Below are positions 11,896-26,316 of a stretch of DNA of 64,000 nt, one piece after another (within the stretch, counting starts at the first letter, position 1; each line of letters opens with the position of its first letter). The DNA is from Colius striatus. Its lineage: Eukaryota; Chordata; Aves; Coliiformes; Coliidae. The notes below the pieces were generated by a model. That model saw only the letters and a program-made list of their open reading frames with translations, was not told the DNA's origin and made no database searches. The stretch covers positions 174,699,770-174,763,769 of the forward strand of contig NC_084759.1 in the NCBI RefSeq assembly GCF_028858725.1. Reading direction: 5' to 3'. The position numbers were made by a program, and so were the translations under genes.

Positions 11896-14800
11896 GATCA
11901 TCTCACCTCTAATATATGCCCCAACACTGCTTTACTCCCAGCAGCTGAGCACAGATTTTTACTAGGCATCTTACCTTTAAACTCAGTCAACAAAAGAGCC
12001 TTTCCAATGAAAAACCCTACCTCCTCCCACTGCTCATCGCTGCTTCCAAGAAGGGATTTATGTTTGTGGCCATCTTGTGCTACAGCAGTCACAGAGAGAT
12101 TTGAAAGCTTTGCTGATGCAGTAGCTAACTCATTAGCTCCCCATATACCATCAGTGCAGGAGACACATTTTAAGCTTTGATCAGGGAACTTACATGTGCT
12201 GGAATTACCAGGGACACAAACACATTCAGGGCTGGCTCATGAGCTTCTGCTTAAAAACACTGAGGGCACAATCTCCACCCTGAAGCATGAGGCAGTGCAT
12301 TTGAACTGCTCCAGGCAGGGTCAGGGACTGCACCATGTACAGTCCCCATGCAAAGCTGCCAGCCAGCTGCCAGCTTCACAGACCAGGCTGCTCAGCCCTG
12401 CCAGTGGGAGAGCATGTCTCCTGCTTCTCTGTCTTTTTGTCCATGCAGTTCTCCTTTTTCTGCACTCCTTTTTTCTGCCCAGTTAACCAAGGAAAACTAT
12501 TATTAACATGCATGAAGAGTGTAAGAAGCACTGAAATATAGTGGTCATCCACATACAATAAAAAATGTAAAAAAAAACCAAAAGGAAAGCAAAAAAGTCT
12601 TTCCCATACAAGGCAAACTGAGAAACCCTCCCTAACGTTATGGAGGAACAGCTTATCAGCACATGGTGTATCACTCAGAGAGATAATTCTTTTATGTACA
12701 TTGAAGGTCTCACATTTAAAAAGTGTCTAATGACTCTTTACTACCTCTCTCTACAAGCAGTTGAATTGTATTTGTGCTTTTGTTAGAAGCAAAGGGACTA
12801 GTTCAGAAATATTTTCCATATTAGATCTCTAGTGAAACCAGAAGAGCTGCTCTTACTATCATGTAAAACAGTAAACCCTGTCAGTCCTCAGACATGCAAA
12901 GCCTCCGAGGAAGCCATTTCGTAACAGATGGTAAGGTCTGGGTCACTGCTGCATCCATTATTTCAGCCAAAATTTTTTATCAAAAGGGTAATCTCTTCAC
13001 ATAACATTTGAGAGTATTCTCCCACTCTTTCTTCTAACAACCATCACTGTTAAAACACTTAGACACCGTCACCGAGTTTTTATTTCCAGAGCACTTTATG
13101 GATATTTGTAATGGTGGTGGACTGCGGTAAGGGAAAACACACAAAATGAAACTGCAGAAGCGAGGAGAGCTCCCTCTCAGAAGCCTTTCATCTATCATAT
13201 TATAATTTCTGGTTAGGTGATCACCTCTGATTTGTTGAATGAATTTTAATCGCGTACTTGGCATCAAGCAAAGGAACTACCAGCAATATTAACGGAGTTA
13301 TCTGGGATTGGGGGTGGAAGTCCCCATTGTTTAAAGCAAGAATTAGAAAGTATTACTAAATGATCCCCTCATTCAGACTCTTTGAATTGTTATGAAAACA
13401 TTTTTAAAGCAATATTTGCCACAGGGTAGTCACTCATGTTATATCTGTCTTACTCCTCCTCTTTTATCTATGAGCACCTCATTACCAGTGGATAATACTG
13501 ATACTGTAATACTGCTTTCCCTTGGGAACAAAATAACAATCATCTATTCTGTGCAGGAATGCACAGCTACAAAGCAAAAACTTTTTCTTTTGTTCTGTTC
13601 TCAGTTCAAGAATCCAGGTACAATGCACGATCATTGCTTCCAGTAAAAGGTTTTGAATATTCTTTTATTTGTACAAAGAGTAAATCCATGTGCCCATCAA
13701 GAAAGAAAATAAATTAAACATGCCAGTAAATGCAACAACACTACTGCTGCTATTGTATTTCTAGTTGTCTGTAGACTATGATAAGTATTTCTTGTATTAG
13801 ATTCATGATTTGGCTCTGTATTTTCTTCTCATTAGAATATAATTTACCAGGATGCTCATGCTGTAATAGCTTTTATCAGAAAATGACCTGCTCAAAACAT
13901 CTCAAGAAGTCAAGGATAGGATGAAAAAGAACCCAGGAAGAAAGATTGCCAGGGCCAGCAAATGTGCTGAACTCTTTGTAGATAGAGTACTTGTCTGTAT
14001 TTTAGGAGAATTTCTCAAATAAATGTTTCAGATTTGGGCTTGGCAGACAATACCACTACCAGAAAGAAGGAGATAAAACATGACTAAGATCTACAGAGAT
14101 AAATGATGAGCCCCAATCCTGTTTAGGGACCTTTGATTCTGTTTCCTTTGCCTGAAACACAACTGCCCTCCTAAAGCAGATCCTTGCATTTTGCACTTTT
14201 CAACTGTGAAAGATTTAAGTTAAATTCTCCCCACTCTCCCAAGCTATTACTAAAACCTGCCTCGAGAATATTTAGAAAAAAAAGAAAAATGTCTTTGCAG
14301 AACCCCAGCCTCACGGCTTCTTGCAGGCTGCAGGCTTCATAGCCATGCTGACAGTTCCCTATCAGCTGGACAAAATGTTACTCATCTCTGAATGCAGCAG
14401 AGCACCTCCCTTGCTCATCACCTGCTTTTTTAGGAAGGCAATTTCCACACTAAATCTTACAATTGCTTTAGTTTTGTTTTGCTTTGCTTTTGAGATCAAT
14501 GAACTTCAGGGAAATATAAAGGTACCCTCCAAACACTAACATCACCTAAGGCTTTATACAAAATGGGAATGGTCTTCTGCAAGAAATTGGGGCATTCCAT
14601 ACTGTTCACCTATGCCTGCTCCATGTCCCAAGTGCACACAAAACAGCCTCCAAGAGACCGTCTAACACATCTAATCCCTGCCTTCAGAAAAGAGAGTGAC
14701 CCCCCTGAGTAAACTGAAGGAGGATAATGGCACTGAAGATATTTTTAAATTTTATCATCAGGGGAGTTAAAACACTGTACTTAATACTAGCTGTTGTCAA

Positions 14801-17663
14801 GATTAACTAGACCATCGTGGGAAAAAGGGGCTAAAGTCACACAATAATTACATGTACTTTGATGTTTATTAAGAGCAGATACTCTTGTAAAATTATAATG
14901 CTGCATTCACAGATTAGAGCTTAATTCCGTCAGCACTTTTGTCATAATATTTAGGGAGATTAGTCATTTTTTAATGAAACATATAAGGATTATTCTTTTT
15001 AAAAATGCTTTATATACAGACTTTTTAACTTACAATTATATGACTGAGTTGATGGTATACATAGGTGTTGAATCGATTTGCAAGGATGACCCTCGGTCTT
15101 CTTTAGAGGGGTACATGTACAGGTACATTTTAGATTTTGACAGCTCTGTGTACTCCTACTTTTATGGAAGGCTCTGTTCTTGCAGGAGGTGAAAATACCT
15201 CTTTACTTAGAAATGACAGCAAGTATCATAACAAAATTTTGTCCACCGTGTCTGGGCTGGGCAAATTTGCAGAGAGTGGTTTATATTGTCTATATACTTG
15301 AGAGAAAACAAAGAGGGAGATGTGTGAAGAATAAGTATCCTTCCAAAAATCCTTATCAATACAAAGATACATTTGGAGAAGGAGTAAAAAGAATCATTCC
15401 TTTGGTTTGCTTCTCCTGGACCAGGAGCTATAGTGACTGGGTAACTTATTTGTGGTTGGTACATATCAACCCTTTCCAAGATTTGAATATCCATTACACA
15501 ACATCCTGGAGAGGTAGCAATTGTTGTTATTCTTCTTTTCTGGATGGAGACTGAAGCAGAGTAAAAGAAAGGGCCTAATGTGATGAAAAATAAACAGACA
15601 CTTTGAGCAATTTAGAAGAAATTTGGGTATGCAAGTTCAAGCAAGTGATCCTTAACATCTCCACCCCACTGCTGAAGCTGTGGGCTGTCTAAGTTCTCAT
15701 CAGTCAAGTAAGGCTTTGGGTCTTGTGCATTTTCTGTGTACCTCCAAACTCTGCCTGTAGACAGAGTTAAGCCCAGACCAAAACACAGAAATTGTGAGCT
15801 TAGAATAGGACACCTAGTTCAAACACTTTCCTCTGCACTCTTACCTATCACCTTTTGCCTTAAAAATTAGATTACTGAGAAAGAAAGCCAGAGATGAATT
15901 CTCACTTTGGAACTGAGCTGCTGTATTAGAAGAATGAATGCAATATTCAGAGCAAGTGTAAGACCAAAGAAGTGGACAGAAGTCCACTCTTGAGGTCTGG
16001 CTTTGTGCTCCTGTATCCTCTTCTGATAAATTTAAGCAGCTGTACCTGAGATGAACAGTTAGCTGCATTGCTCTGAATCTCTCTCCTGAGTTCAAGTATC
16101 TACACTTTGTATTCTACAAGGTAGGCAGAGATGCAGGATTGCAATTCATTTTACTGATTTGTAGACAATGCTGACAAAGTGAATGTTTTCTAATCACTAC
16201 AGGCAAAACTTTTCAATCTTCTAAAAAATAGTACTAAAAACTGACAGAAAGGGGATTTCAGTTGTCGCTTTCACACTTATTCGCTACTAACTAATGGCAT
16301 CTTTATTGGTCACTTTATTGGAGCAGGAAGTCAGGCATCAAATCTGATTACATATCCAGCCAGGAGTTAATTCCCCTGCAAGTCACAGTCGGTAGACCAC
16401 TGGAGTAACACAAAGCCTGTTGTTTGCCATACCTCACCCATCACAGTGGAAATTTTCTGTTTAGTGCTGCCAGTTCATGGGCACCACATTCAGGATAGAA
16501 CTTCATTTTAAAAAAAAGAAATCCCAGTCCCAAAGGCCATCCAGCTGCAACAGCTATACGGACAGATGAGAGCTGTTTACATTCCTCCAACAGAATGAGA
16601 TAATACAAGAATGTCAAAAATTCAGCCAAATCTGCTGAAGAAAACTCTCTCCTTTACAAAACATCTGAATTCTGAGCAATGGGATTTTCCACAACTGCAG
16701 AGCGCCATTTTTCACTTTCCACTCTTTCAAGTGATCTGTTGGCTGGTCTTGCACAACTATAAACACAGCAGTGCATTTTTTAAATTACATCCTTTTGGCC
16801 AGATAGTTTGTTAATCTCCTATTCAGTTTCCTGAGCAGCAACTCTGAAGAATAATAGTTGAGTTGGAAAAGCACTTCATTTTGACATGAAAGACTTTCCC
16901 AACCAAATGAAGAGAGTGAGTACAGTGGTTTTCTCACAATACAGTACACTGCTTTAAAAAAACACACACCATTTTCCCCTTCACCTTCATCTCTTCAGCT
17001 TGTACTTCAAAAGAATGTTCATATTTTTATACAATGTGTTGATATTCTGGATTAATTCCTAAATGTTTGGGAACAGAGAGTCCCAGCAAAAATAATTCTT
17101 GAAGAGGCAACATGTCATTTCAATTGGTGATACAGCTTCAATACAAGCATTTCTATATGTGGCATCTCCTTTTCTTATTTTTCTTTATTTTTTTTATGAG
17201 ACAGTAAAACAGAAGATAGACAAACAATTATGTCTTTACATTAATAAAATCTAATATATGAGGCAAATCTTGCCCTTGCTGCTTTGACTTCAATAGAAGT
17301 TAGATCTAACATTTGAGGTGCATCCTATGTTCTGAGCAAGAGAGCACAAAAATTGAAATACAAAATCCAAAACATTATTAAGGACTGCCTATCCCACATC
17401 ACAGATGAATATCTACCAGCCTACACAAGAACAATTCAATCTAAATTCCTAAATGGAGATGAGATGGCACAGGAGATTACAAACATAATATGGGTCATTT
17501 CATCTCTAGCTTACTGTTTTACATACAGTCCAATTTAGTATAGAACAAAAAGGTCATTAGAAGCAGACATCTGCTGGTAGACAAATGAGCTGATCTCAAT
17601 CTAGCTTTTTCTGGACACACAGATAAATCGGGACAGAGGAAAGGTGAGGAAGAGCAGTGGGAG

Positions 17664-17705
17664 AGAAAATGTACACAGACAGAAAATGTATAGATAGAAA
17701 ATGTA
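17664..17705. repeat. Short imperfect tandem repeat
   Basis: AGAAAATGTA is repeated three times at 17664, 17681 and 17696, spaced 17 and 15 bases apart with partly similar spacers. It is a minor low-complexity array. Confidence 0.8.
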
Positions 17706-20700
17706 TACAAATAGAAACTTTCCAGCTTCTCAGAGAGAAGTCTAACACTGGCTCATCTCTCGACTCTTAGTGGTCCCACCAGAAGCTGACAAGGAAAAAA
17801 ACATAGCAATGACAGCAGTCTTTTACCGGGAATTTCAGTCTCCAATGCTTTAAGACAAGTCTATCTTTAGAAAAGGATTTGGAAGTTACATAATAAATAG
17901 CTTTCCTATATTAGAAGGAAGTCAGAAATTATTCTGTTGAAGTGCACACGTTGTTTCACAAGAAGATCGACTTTGAGACCCTCCATCAGGACTGTCATCA
18001 CATATCATGGCACTGATTTACATTTAAAGGGGCAAAGCAAGGATTTTGCTCTCTTGAATCTGGGCTCTATCATAAATAGACATGACTTAGGTAAGAGCTA
18101 GGTTTCAACTTTTATTGCTAGGCCAGCAAGCTACAGGCAAAAAAAAAGACAGTGACATCTGGGGGAGACATATGTTTGTCAAGCAAGTCAGAATTAATAA
18201 GTGCTTCCTAAGAGAACCTTTTTCCTGAGAATGTGAACGCACCCTTCCAGGCTTCACTGACAATGAAGTAATGCACACATATACATAAGAATGTGGCAAC
18301 ACACAACTAAAAGCAACAAATCTCACTGAGATCTAATCCTAAAAATGAGAAGAGTCTGTGTAGGGATGAGGAGCTGCATATTATAAGCTCCTTCTCATTT
18401 CTTAGACTTACATTTTTTTTTAATGTTCATAAAAGTATTACTAGGTTGCTAGCTTATCTTTAAATCTTAGAGATTAGGCAAAGAATACAACCTATAGTTA
18501 AATTGCAAAATATTCATTTTGCCTTTTCTCAGACAATAATGTCCAGGTAATAGAAGCCAGACAATATGGCTGTAAAGCCCAGGCAGAACCAAACTTAGGA
18601 ACAGCTAGAATAGCAAAGAGTTAATATCAGCCAATAGTAAGTCATTGTTTCCATTTTAAGAATCATTATTTGAACTGAAAATTCAGGCAACTTCTGAAAT
18701 GTGAAAGCATCTGTTCAAGAACCTCAGTGTAAACCAAGTCATCCTGATACATGCAAAGAATGAATAAAACTACTCAAATAAGCCAATTGGTTGCAAATAT
18801 TTAGTCAGTTCCATTCCAATTCTTAAACAAGGAAAACGAATCCAGAGCATAAAGGACAAGTTACAAATATGTTTCAGGTTCCTCAAAGTATTATTGTTAA
18901 AGAGAGGATGCAGGAACATTATGACTTAAAAGTTGGAGTTTATTGTTAATTTTTAATTAGAATTTAGGTGCATACAGGTAAGTAACATAAACTAAATGAA
19001 ATAATCAAAAGTCACACATCACAGATTTTTATTGTTATATTCCTCATCCCCTCCGTGTAATGAACTCTTGGTCATGTTCCACAGAGGTGCATGTTCCACA
19101 GAGTTCTTCAGCAACATAGAATAGCATACTGATGCTTCTTATTAAATAATGCTGTCAACTTCTGGCGATATTTTTAAAGTGATAAAAAACACACATTATT
19201 TTTATACCTGAAACAAGACAGAGGAACAAACTATTCCTCCATTAAAGACCAAGGGAAAGTACTGGACATAACACATGTTGTGCTGGGTACTGTTACATTT
19301 TGTTACAAGCTAAATCAGGTTTAAAAACTACTGTTTCAACAATAGGTCAGTTATCTTTATATTAATCATCCTTTTTCCTTTTAAAACGGATCTTATTCCA
19401 TTTTCTGTTTGTTCCTTTGTTATAACAGTAAGCACTCAAGTCTCAACTCAGAGCACTCCTCTTCGCAATGTTACGAGCTATGAACAAAACAAAGTTGATA
19501 CTATAAAAAATTTGTCCGATAGGAAGACCTGGTTGTTGCAACAGGCTTTGCTTACCATATGCTTTGCTTGTTTGCATCAAAAAGGAATCAGTTCTTTTTG
19601 CTGAACTGCAACATTCCTTAACACTTAGCATTGCAATATTTTTAAGAGTGAAATAGAACAACATGGGGATTGATGAGACAACTGACTGCCTAATTCAAGA
19701 TTAATTTTCATTTCTTTCTCCAATTATCCTTGGCTGAAATCCACCAGTCACTATTTTCAGCTGGTTTGGGCTGTTTTGTCAGCAGTTGATCTTGTAGAGA
19801 AAGAGCAGAATTGAGGAGCATGACACCAGACCTGCTGCCTGCTCCACGGGAAAGCACTTGCAAAGCCATTTCTGGATTTTAATCTTTTTCCTGCAGTCTG
19901 ATCAGCAGTTTTTTCTGCACAAATTATTGGTACATACTCTTTCTTGAAGAGATCTGCAGATCACAGCCTTAAAGCAGGGTAGAGAGGCTGGGATGCTGCC
20001 ACCCTGAAGGAGCAGTGTGGGGAGCAGTAGGGGTAGGTTTGGGAACATGCTTCCCAGAAAAATGCAGTTCCTTTCTCCTGCCATGCTCCCCTCTGCCTGT
20101 GTGGACCCATAAGCTCTATTTATGCCAGCACCAGTACTTATAGTGAGTTGGTCTTGAACTGACAGAAATAAAACCCGGGAGATGTAACTATGATCAGTAT
20201 AGAAAGGCAGAAAACAAGAGCTAAAATAAAGGGAGAAGGGGGAATGCAGGAGCATGGCTCTTGGCGAGCACAGCCTTGATTCTGCCTTAAACCTCATCCT
20301 TTGGTGGAATAACCCAAGAATGTGTCTGGGATGTAACCACAAGTAGGAGAAAGAACAATCTTGGCCAGGATTCAGCAGTCATTTTGCCGTGTGCCTCCAT
20401 AAATGGGTCGCAGAGACAGCGCCAGCTCCCACTGCCAGACTTTATCAGCCTGGTCAGACCCAGGACAGGGAAGGTGGCTGGGCAATGGTCAGTGGTCCAC
20501 AGATGCTTACTATGTTCCCCAGTATAAGGGCAGGTGATTTTGCTAGAGTTTAAGTTATTTTTACCAACAAGAAGCTTGTCCCGTTGATGCTGTATTTTAT
20601 AACCAGCTCTGCTGCTTCTGTTGGCCTGTAACATTTCGTGTAGTTCTGGATGGGCGCTGCTCCCAAATAACTCATCTCTGGTTTCACATTCCTCACCTCC

Positions 20701-23700
20701 ACGTTCACTGCCCAGCAGTTTAGTTTACAGATTCCCTGGCCTCCAGAGGCTGTGATCGTGTTCCTCTGCTCCAGCTGCAGCCCTGGCTTACTCTCCCTTC
20801 TTAATCAGGCCTTTGTCAGCTGCCGTGTGGGGTTCAGCTGTGGTACCTGGGAGCAGCTTTTGCCCACAGACCTGCTGACAGCCTCCCTGGGCTCTCCTCC
20901 AAGAGCCACCAGTCCTGATCTCCACACAGAGCCTTCATCGACAGGAAAAACTAAATGCAAGACATCAAGGCCAGAAAAGCAGTCTCAACCCCTTTTTTTC
21001 AGCTACGGTGTATTTTCACCACAGCTTTGTACATTCCCAGGAGGAAATTAATCCTCTAGAACAATGCAGCCTTCAGGCGAGTCTGGCTACAGCAGAATTC
21101 CTGTTCTTTACTTTAGTCCTAGATTATCTGACTACTTCTGTCAAAAGAGTATACTGTCTTGGTTAATTTCACAAAACTGCAAATCCAAGTTTACACTGGA
21201 TTAATCCTATTAAATGGTTTACCACAGTCAAACTACATGACAAGCACAATATGAAAGTGACAGTTATTTCTTAAGACCTTTCCCAGTTTTATCTTAATTA
21301 CAGGGCAGGTAAAAGAGAAAGGCAACTCTTGCCAATAGGCATTTCCAAAAGATGACACTTTCTATCCAGCAATTACTGTAACAAGCTCCTAATCCTCCAT
21401 TAGCATTACCACAGCCTCCCGGGATGTGAATCAATAACAGGAGCCTTGGGCTGACTCAGGGCCAAATTCTGAGCTACCCTGGAGCTGGAGACACTGTGTG
21501 GGATTTTGGCAGGGTGGCACAGACAACTTGCCATTGCCACTCACTCAAAGTGCCCTTTGAGGGAACATGGCCACCCGCTGCTCTCTCTGCCACTTGCAAA
21601 GGCAGGTCACATATCAGGACACAGACCTCTGGAGGAGTGAAGGCAACAGCCAAATACCATAGGGTTGAACCCATCATGAATAGAGACGTAAAATGTAAAT
21701 ATTGGTGTACCTGTAGCTTTCTTAAAGGTTACGTTCAGCTCGCTCCTCAAAGAGTGGATTGAAAGAGCACGGCATACCCTCTACTTATTCCCATTAGAGA
21801 CTACCATTACGCCTTTGGGCCAGAGTCTTTAGCTAATGTTCAGATTGTTTTTGTTGAGGAAAGATTGAATTGTGTATAAACAGGGTAGCAACCCTGTTTA
21901 TTTACTGAAAATGGGCATTAAATTGTATTTCTCTTAATAAAACGATCAAACAGTAAGAAAGAATTTCTTTGCTCTTTATTCCAAGCCTTTTATTTACCAG
22001 CCAGCACTTCACCCAAAAAGCATGACCTTTTTTCTTGTTGGTTTTTCTCCTCCTCTCAGGGCTCCATTACTGGAGCTCATTTGACCATTCTTGGCTTTCT
22101 CCAATGGTCTCTGCCTGCTTTTGTGGTAACATGGCTGCACTGCCTACACACTGTTTTATTCAGCCCACACCCATACATACCCTATTCCCTGGTTCTAGAC
22201 CCTTCTAAAATCCTTGTGGAGATACAGTTCACATCTTAGACAGCCTTCCATGTATTGTGTCACGGTCATCAGCCTCTACCATTTCAGGGTTTTTACATTT
22301 GTTCTAAGGAAAATGTAGCTTTTAAAACCACCAGCTTCCAGGACCTTTCAGACAGCTTCCACCCCAATGCTATGGTCACTCCTGCAAGGACTGCTGGAGT
22401 ACTCTGGACGTGCCAGATCACTGCAACAGTCACACTGCATCAGTCTCTCCACACAGTACAACTGGTAGGCCTCGTGATTCCATATGGAAAACATCTGTTT
22501 CCACCATTTTTATCCTAAAGCCCAGTTCCTAGAGATGTAAATAAGGCAGAGAAGGAGCAAAGAACAAAGTTATGTGGTTGTCCATTCCTGTCTGCCAGGT
22601 ATCACATCACAGGGAGAAGCTCCAACCTGTGCTTACATACTCTGTGTGACAGTCACACAATACAAGGTGGCTGTAGACAGATGGAGCCAAAGTATGGCTC
22701 CCAGTTTCTACACACTGTTTCATCTTCCCTGCTGCTGCAAAGGAAAAGAGGAGCCATGGCACCTCCAGAGCATGCTCCTGACTCTGCAAAACCCTGGAGG
22801 AAGGGAATTTGAGTACTTTGGACCCTGAGCTTAACAAAGAACCCATAACTGGAGTGGTGTCTCTGTGGCATCACCAGTCAGCTACTGATATTAAAAAATA
22901 TCAATATCTTACTGTAATACTGCTCCAAGACTGTAAAGACTACATTATCAAGAAAATAAGGGATAAGAAACTAAATTCCTTTAAAAACATCTAGACTGTG
23001 TTTCAGGGGGCTTTAATCAAAGCCATATGCTAGGCAGTTTAGTGGTAGGTCTTTACTGACAATAAGAAAGCCTAAGAGTTGAGAGTTAATGCTCATTTTC
23101 TTGTGTCCTGAAGAGGGATATTCATTCAATTTCAACCCTCAGAAGCTACACCAATAAATTATGTTTCTTATGAAGCCTGCACAAAACTTTCCTCTCAGCA
23201 GAATCAAAATGACACATTTTTGTATTTGGAAGGGAAAAGAAAATTAAAAGAAAACACTGTATCTGTCAAAACACAACCAGATCTCTGCTCCAGCTAGTTC
23301 ACTATCCCCAAACAGTAAAACCAATAAATACTTTAAGGAAAAATAAGATGCACAAAACTGAGGTAAAGGTCCTGTTTCCCATTGAAGTTATCCTAACCAT
23401 TAAGAACTGGCGCAGTTACTTCACAGCCTGAGGGGTTTATAGCACTCATCATTACTATTTGTGAGGACATCACTATGTGGCAGTTGCCTATCTGAACTTT
23501 CACGTGAATTGTTGAATCTTGCTATCCATTATTTTCTGAAGCACATATTGGCAATGAGCTCCACTCTTTCATGATATATTGTAAGAAAAAGCATCTGCTT
23601 GACTATCCATCCGGAATTCAGCTTCTTGGAAACTACATAACTTATGATTAAAGGAAATACAAGTATTCCTTTTCACCCTTGCTCAACATATTGCATCTTT

Positions 23701-24102
23701 TAGGGCAACATACAGACATATTTCCATCAATTAAAGCTGTTCACTACAGATATATTTCACTGATGTATTTGTTTCATTTTATACTTTGTTTTGGGTTTTC
23801 GCAGGCTGTAGCATATCTGTTCAGACTCTAAAGCACGGAGTGTGGAAAGTATATCTAATAAAGGCAGAATTTCAGGCATATTCCTGAGAAACTGTAAAAC
23901 AAAGCACAGCACCTTGATAGATTCTGTTATTGTTTGGACTTGATTTGAAAATGAAGTTGGTAATCTTTTGATCATACACATTGTAAAACATTATTGTACA
24001 ACCATAAATACTATTTCCTGCCTTGAGAAAAATAATGGGCTATTTTCCAGATGCATTGTAGCACAATGGGCATGGAATCAAAAGACAAGATCAATCAGCA
24101 GC

Positions 24103-24122
24103 AAAAAAAAAAAAATTTTTTT
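24103..24122. repeat. A13T7 homopolymer junction
   Basis: Thirteen A residues are followed directly by seven T residues. The tract is partly self-complementary and is likely to be bent and prone to slippage. Confidence 0.9.
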
Positions 24123-24598
24123 AATAAGTTAAATCACTTGACAAGTCTGAATGGGAGTCCTAACACAGCTAAGGTAGGATTTTATTAAGGAAAGCATGGC
24201 TGACACGTTGCACAGGAATTTGCCCATTTAACAGATGCATTATCAGATACATGAAATACCCCAACTTTGTCAGAAAAGAATGGGCTACATTGTCATCTCA
24301 GTTACTGACTGGCTTCAGTTCCCAAGGGATGGAATTTGGTGTGGTGAATTTAACAGGAAACAATAGACCAAACAATCTCATCGCCTGTAAAAATGAAACA
24401 CTGTATTTTCATAACTTGGGAGTTATGTAAGGAATATCTCAGAGGCACACAGTTATAAGAGCTCCACACTCAGTGAGTACACTTTGAAGGATAAGGCCAA
24501 ATGATAATTACCTCCAGAACTTGGGAAGTATAGAGATCTCAAATAATTACAATCCCCAGAGCACGTTAGTCAGTTTGGAAGTTGTTTAATGCACTTTC

Positions 24599-24641
24599 GG
24601 AAAAAAGTTGGAGGGGGAGAAGGACTAGGGGAGGGAGGAGG
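24599..24641 (+). repeat. Purine, G-rich tract
   Basis: About 43 bases are almost all purines on the plus strand, with G-runs at 24613-24617, 24628-24631 and 24633-24635 and G pairs nearby. A weak G-quadruplex or triplex-forming potential is possible, though only three runs have three or more G. Confidence 0.5.
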
Positions 24642-26316
24642 CTTTCTTGCAGCCAAGTTTAATCATTCTTGCTCTATAGGCACATGCTTGTCCTTAACTG
24701 CTTAATCACCCTGCTCTCCTGAAAGTCCTGAAGCGTATATGTAGGCAACATATACCCATACCACTCCCATCCACAAGGCTAAGCACACTCCAGCACTTTC
24801 AGGAACAGAAACCAAGCCCCAGCCATATTCAACATCACTGAAATGGCTGCTTCTCTTTCAGTAAAAGTATGTACATTTTGGTCATGCAGGACAGTGGGGA
24901 TCCCATACACACCCTTCTTTCTGTGTGTACATTGGCTAAGAGAGACCTCAGACCAAAGTGCTGTATCTTATTTTTAAACTAGCTCCTCTTAAATTTAATA
25001 AAAAACGTATATTTGAAAAAAAAAACCCCTATGTAAACATCCATCCAGCTGAGAGAACAAATCTCGTGGCTGATGAGGACTGGGAACAGGAGATGGACAG
25101 AAAAATTCTTAAGAGTCAAGCCTTCATCTTGGTCTTGCTTGCTAGTTCTTCCCAGACAATGCAGGCATCAGGCTTGTGGCTTTTTGGCTACTCTATGGTC
25201 TGCTTCATGCTTCCCCTGTGTTCAGAACTAGCTTGCTCCTAACTGGAAATTGATCATGGAAGAAAACTGTAAAGAGGTCAGGTTTTGAAGAAAGATTTGA
25301 AGAATGCACAGAGTGATATGGAATGACTGGAAGGAAGCTGCAGAAAGTGGGAAGACACAGGGGGAAGAAGATCTCTGTCTCAGAGCCCCATGTCGGAGAT
25401 TTGTAGAGCAAGAGAGTCCCAGATTGAAGACCCCATAATTACATTGTGTCCATTTTAATGTTTACTTTGGATAAGCTCTAGCTTGGCTCTATGTCCCATT
25501 AGGTGTGCTCCTGGAGAACATTAACAGGATTAGCTTCATGCAAAAGGAATTCAGTCAAGCTGTGTACTTCAAGCCTTGCAGCTCAATTCAAAGCATAGCA
25601 AGTGGTGACGATGGGAAGATTTTCTTCAAAAAGCATTCCTGATCCAAGCTGGGTGGATACACCTTGGAAGACATGACCTTGTCAAGCCAGGGTAACCAAG
25701 CAAAAAGAGCTCTGCTGTAATTTTGAACAGGAAAGTGGCCTTTGAACTTCATATGGGTTTAAATGAGAAACTCATTTAGTTCACGCAATCAGTTCAGAAG
25801 AAATAGCAGTTTGTTCTAATCAGACATACCACACAACCAAGACCAGGGGAAGGGTCTTAGCACTGAACAATTTTTCTATGTGCTTGAGATACATTGGGTA
25901 CAGGCATCTCAAACCTGGGAGACATATAGTTGTAACATTACACCAGAAATACCCATTCAGGCAGGAAAAAAAAAAATCCCTGAGCTGATCCTCTGTTTTG
26001 TCAGTTAAACTAACTCAAGAAGTCACTTGAAATATTACCAAGAAAAGTAGTACACCTTCTTATTCTGCTCTCTGGAGGGCTGACATTGCAGTAGAATCAA
26101 GTTTGGCTGGAATGTTTTCCCCATCTTTTAAACATGAACTTTTGGTCCCTGATCTTAGAAGCAGAATCCTGTTGCTTCCAAACCTTGCTCTCCTATGGCC
26201 CTTCACTGCATGCTGGGGAGATGAATGGAGTCAGGGTCTATCTCAGTGACAGAGAACTATTATTGGGCTTCTGTAAAACCAAGGGCAAGTGAGAAGCTTT
26301 CTGGTTCCTCCCTGCA

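Larger units (their letters stand above)
11896..26316. other. Long AT-rich stretch without recognised features
   Basis: Fourteen kilobases hold no recognisable exon, RNA gene or repeat family. Small items are: three copies of AGAAAATGTA at 17664-17705, an A13T7 run at 24103-24122, and a purine, G-rich tract at 24599-24641. Slightly GC-richer islands at about 12.2-12.5, 19.9-21.0 and 22.3-22.8 kb give modest open frames on both strands, none of which I recognise. Unlisted ancient transposon fragments or conserved non-coding elements may be present; only alignment would show them. Confidence 0.55.

Noticed and set aside
15180..15554. Plus-strand open frame of 124 codons with aromatic-rich residues
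   Set aside because: AT-rich codon content gives Y, I and K naturally; no known domain or viral motif could be seen.
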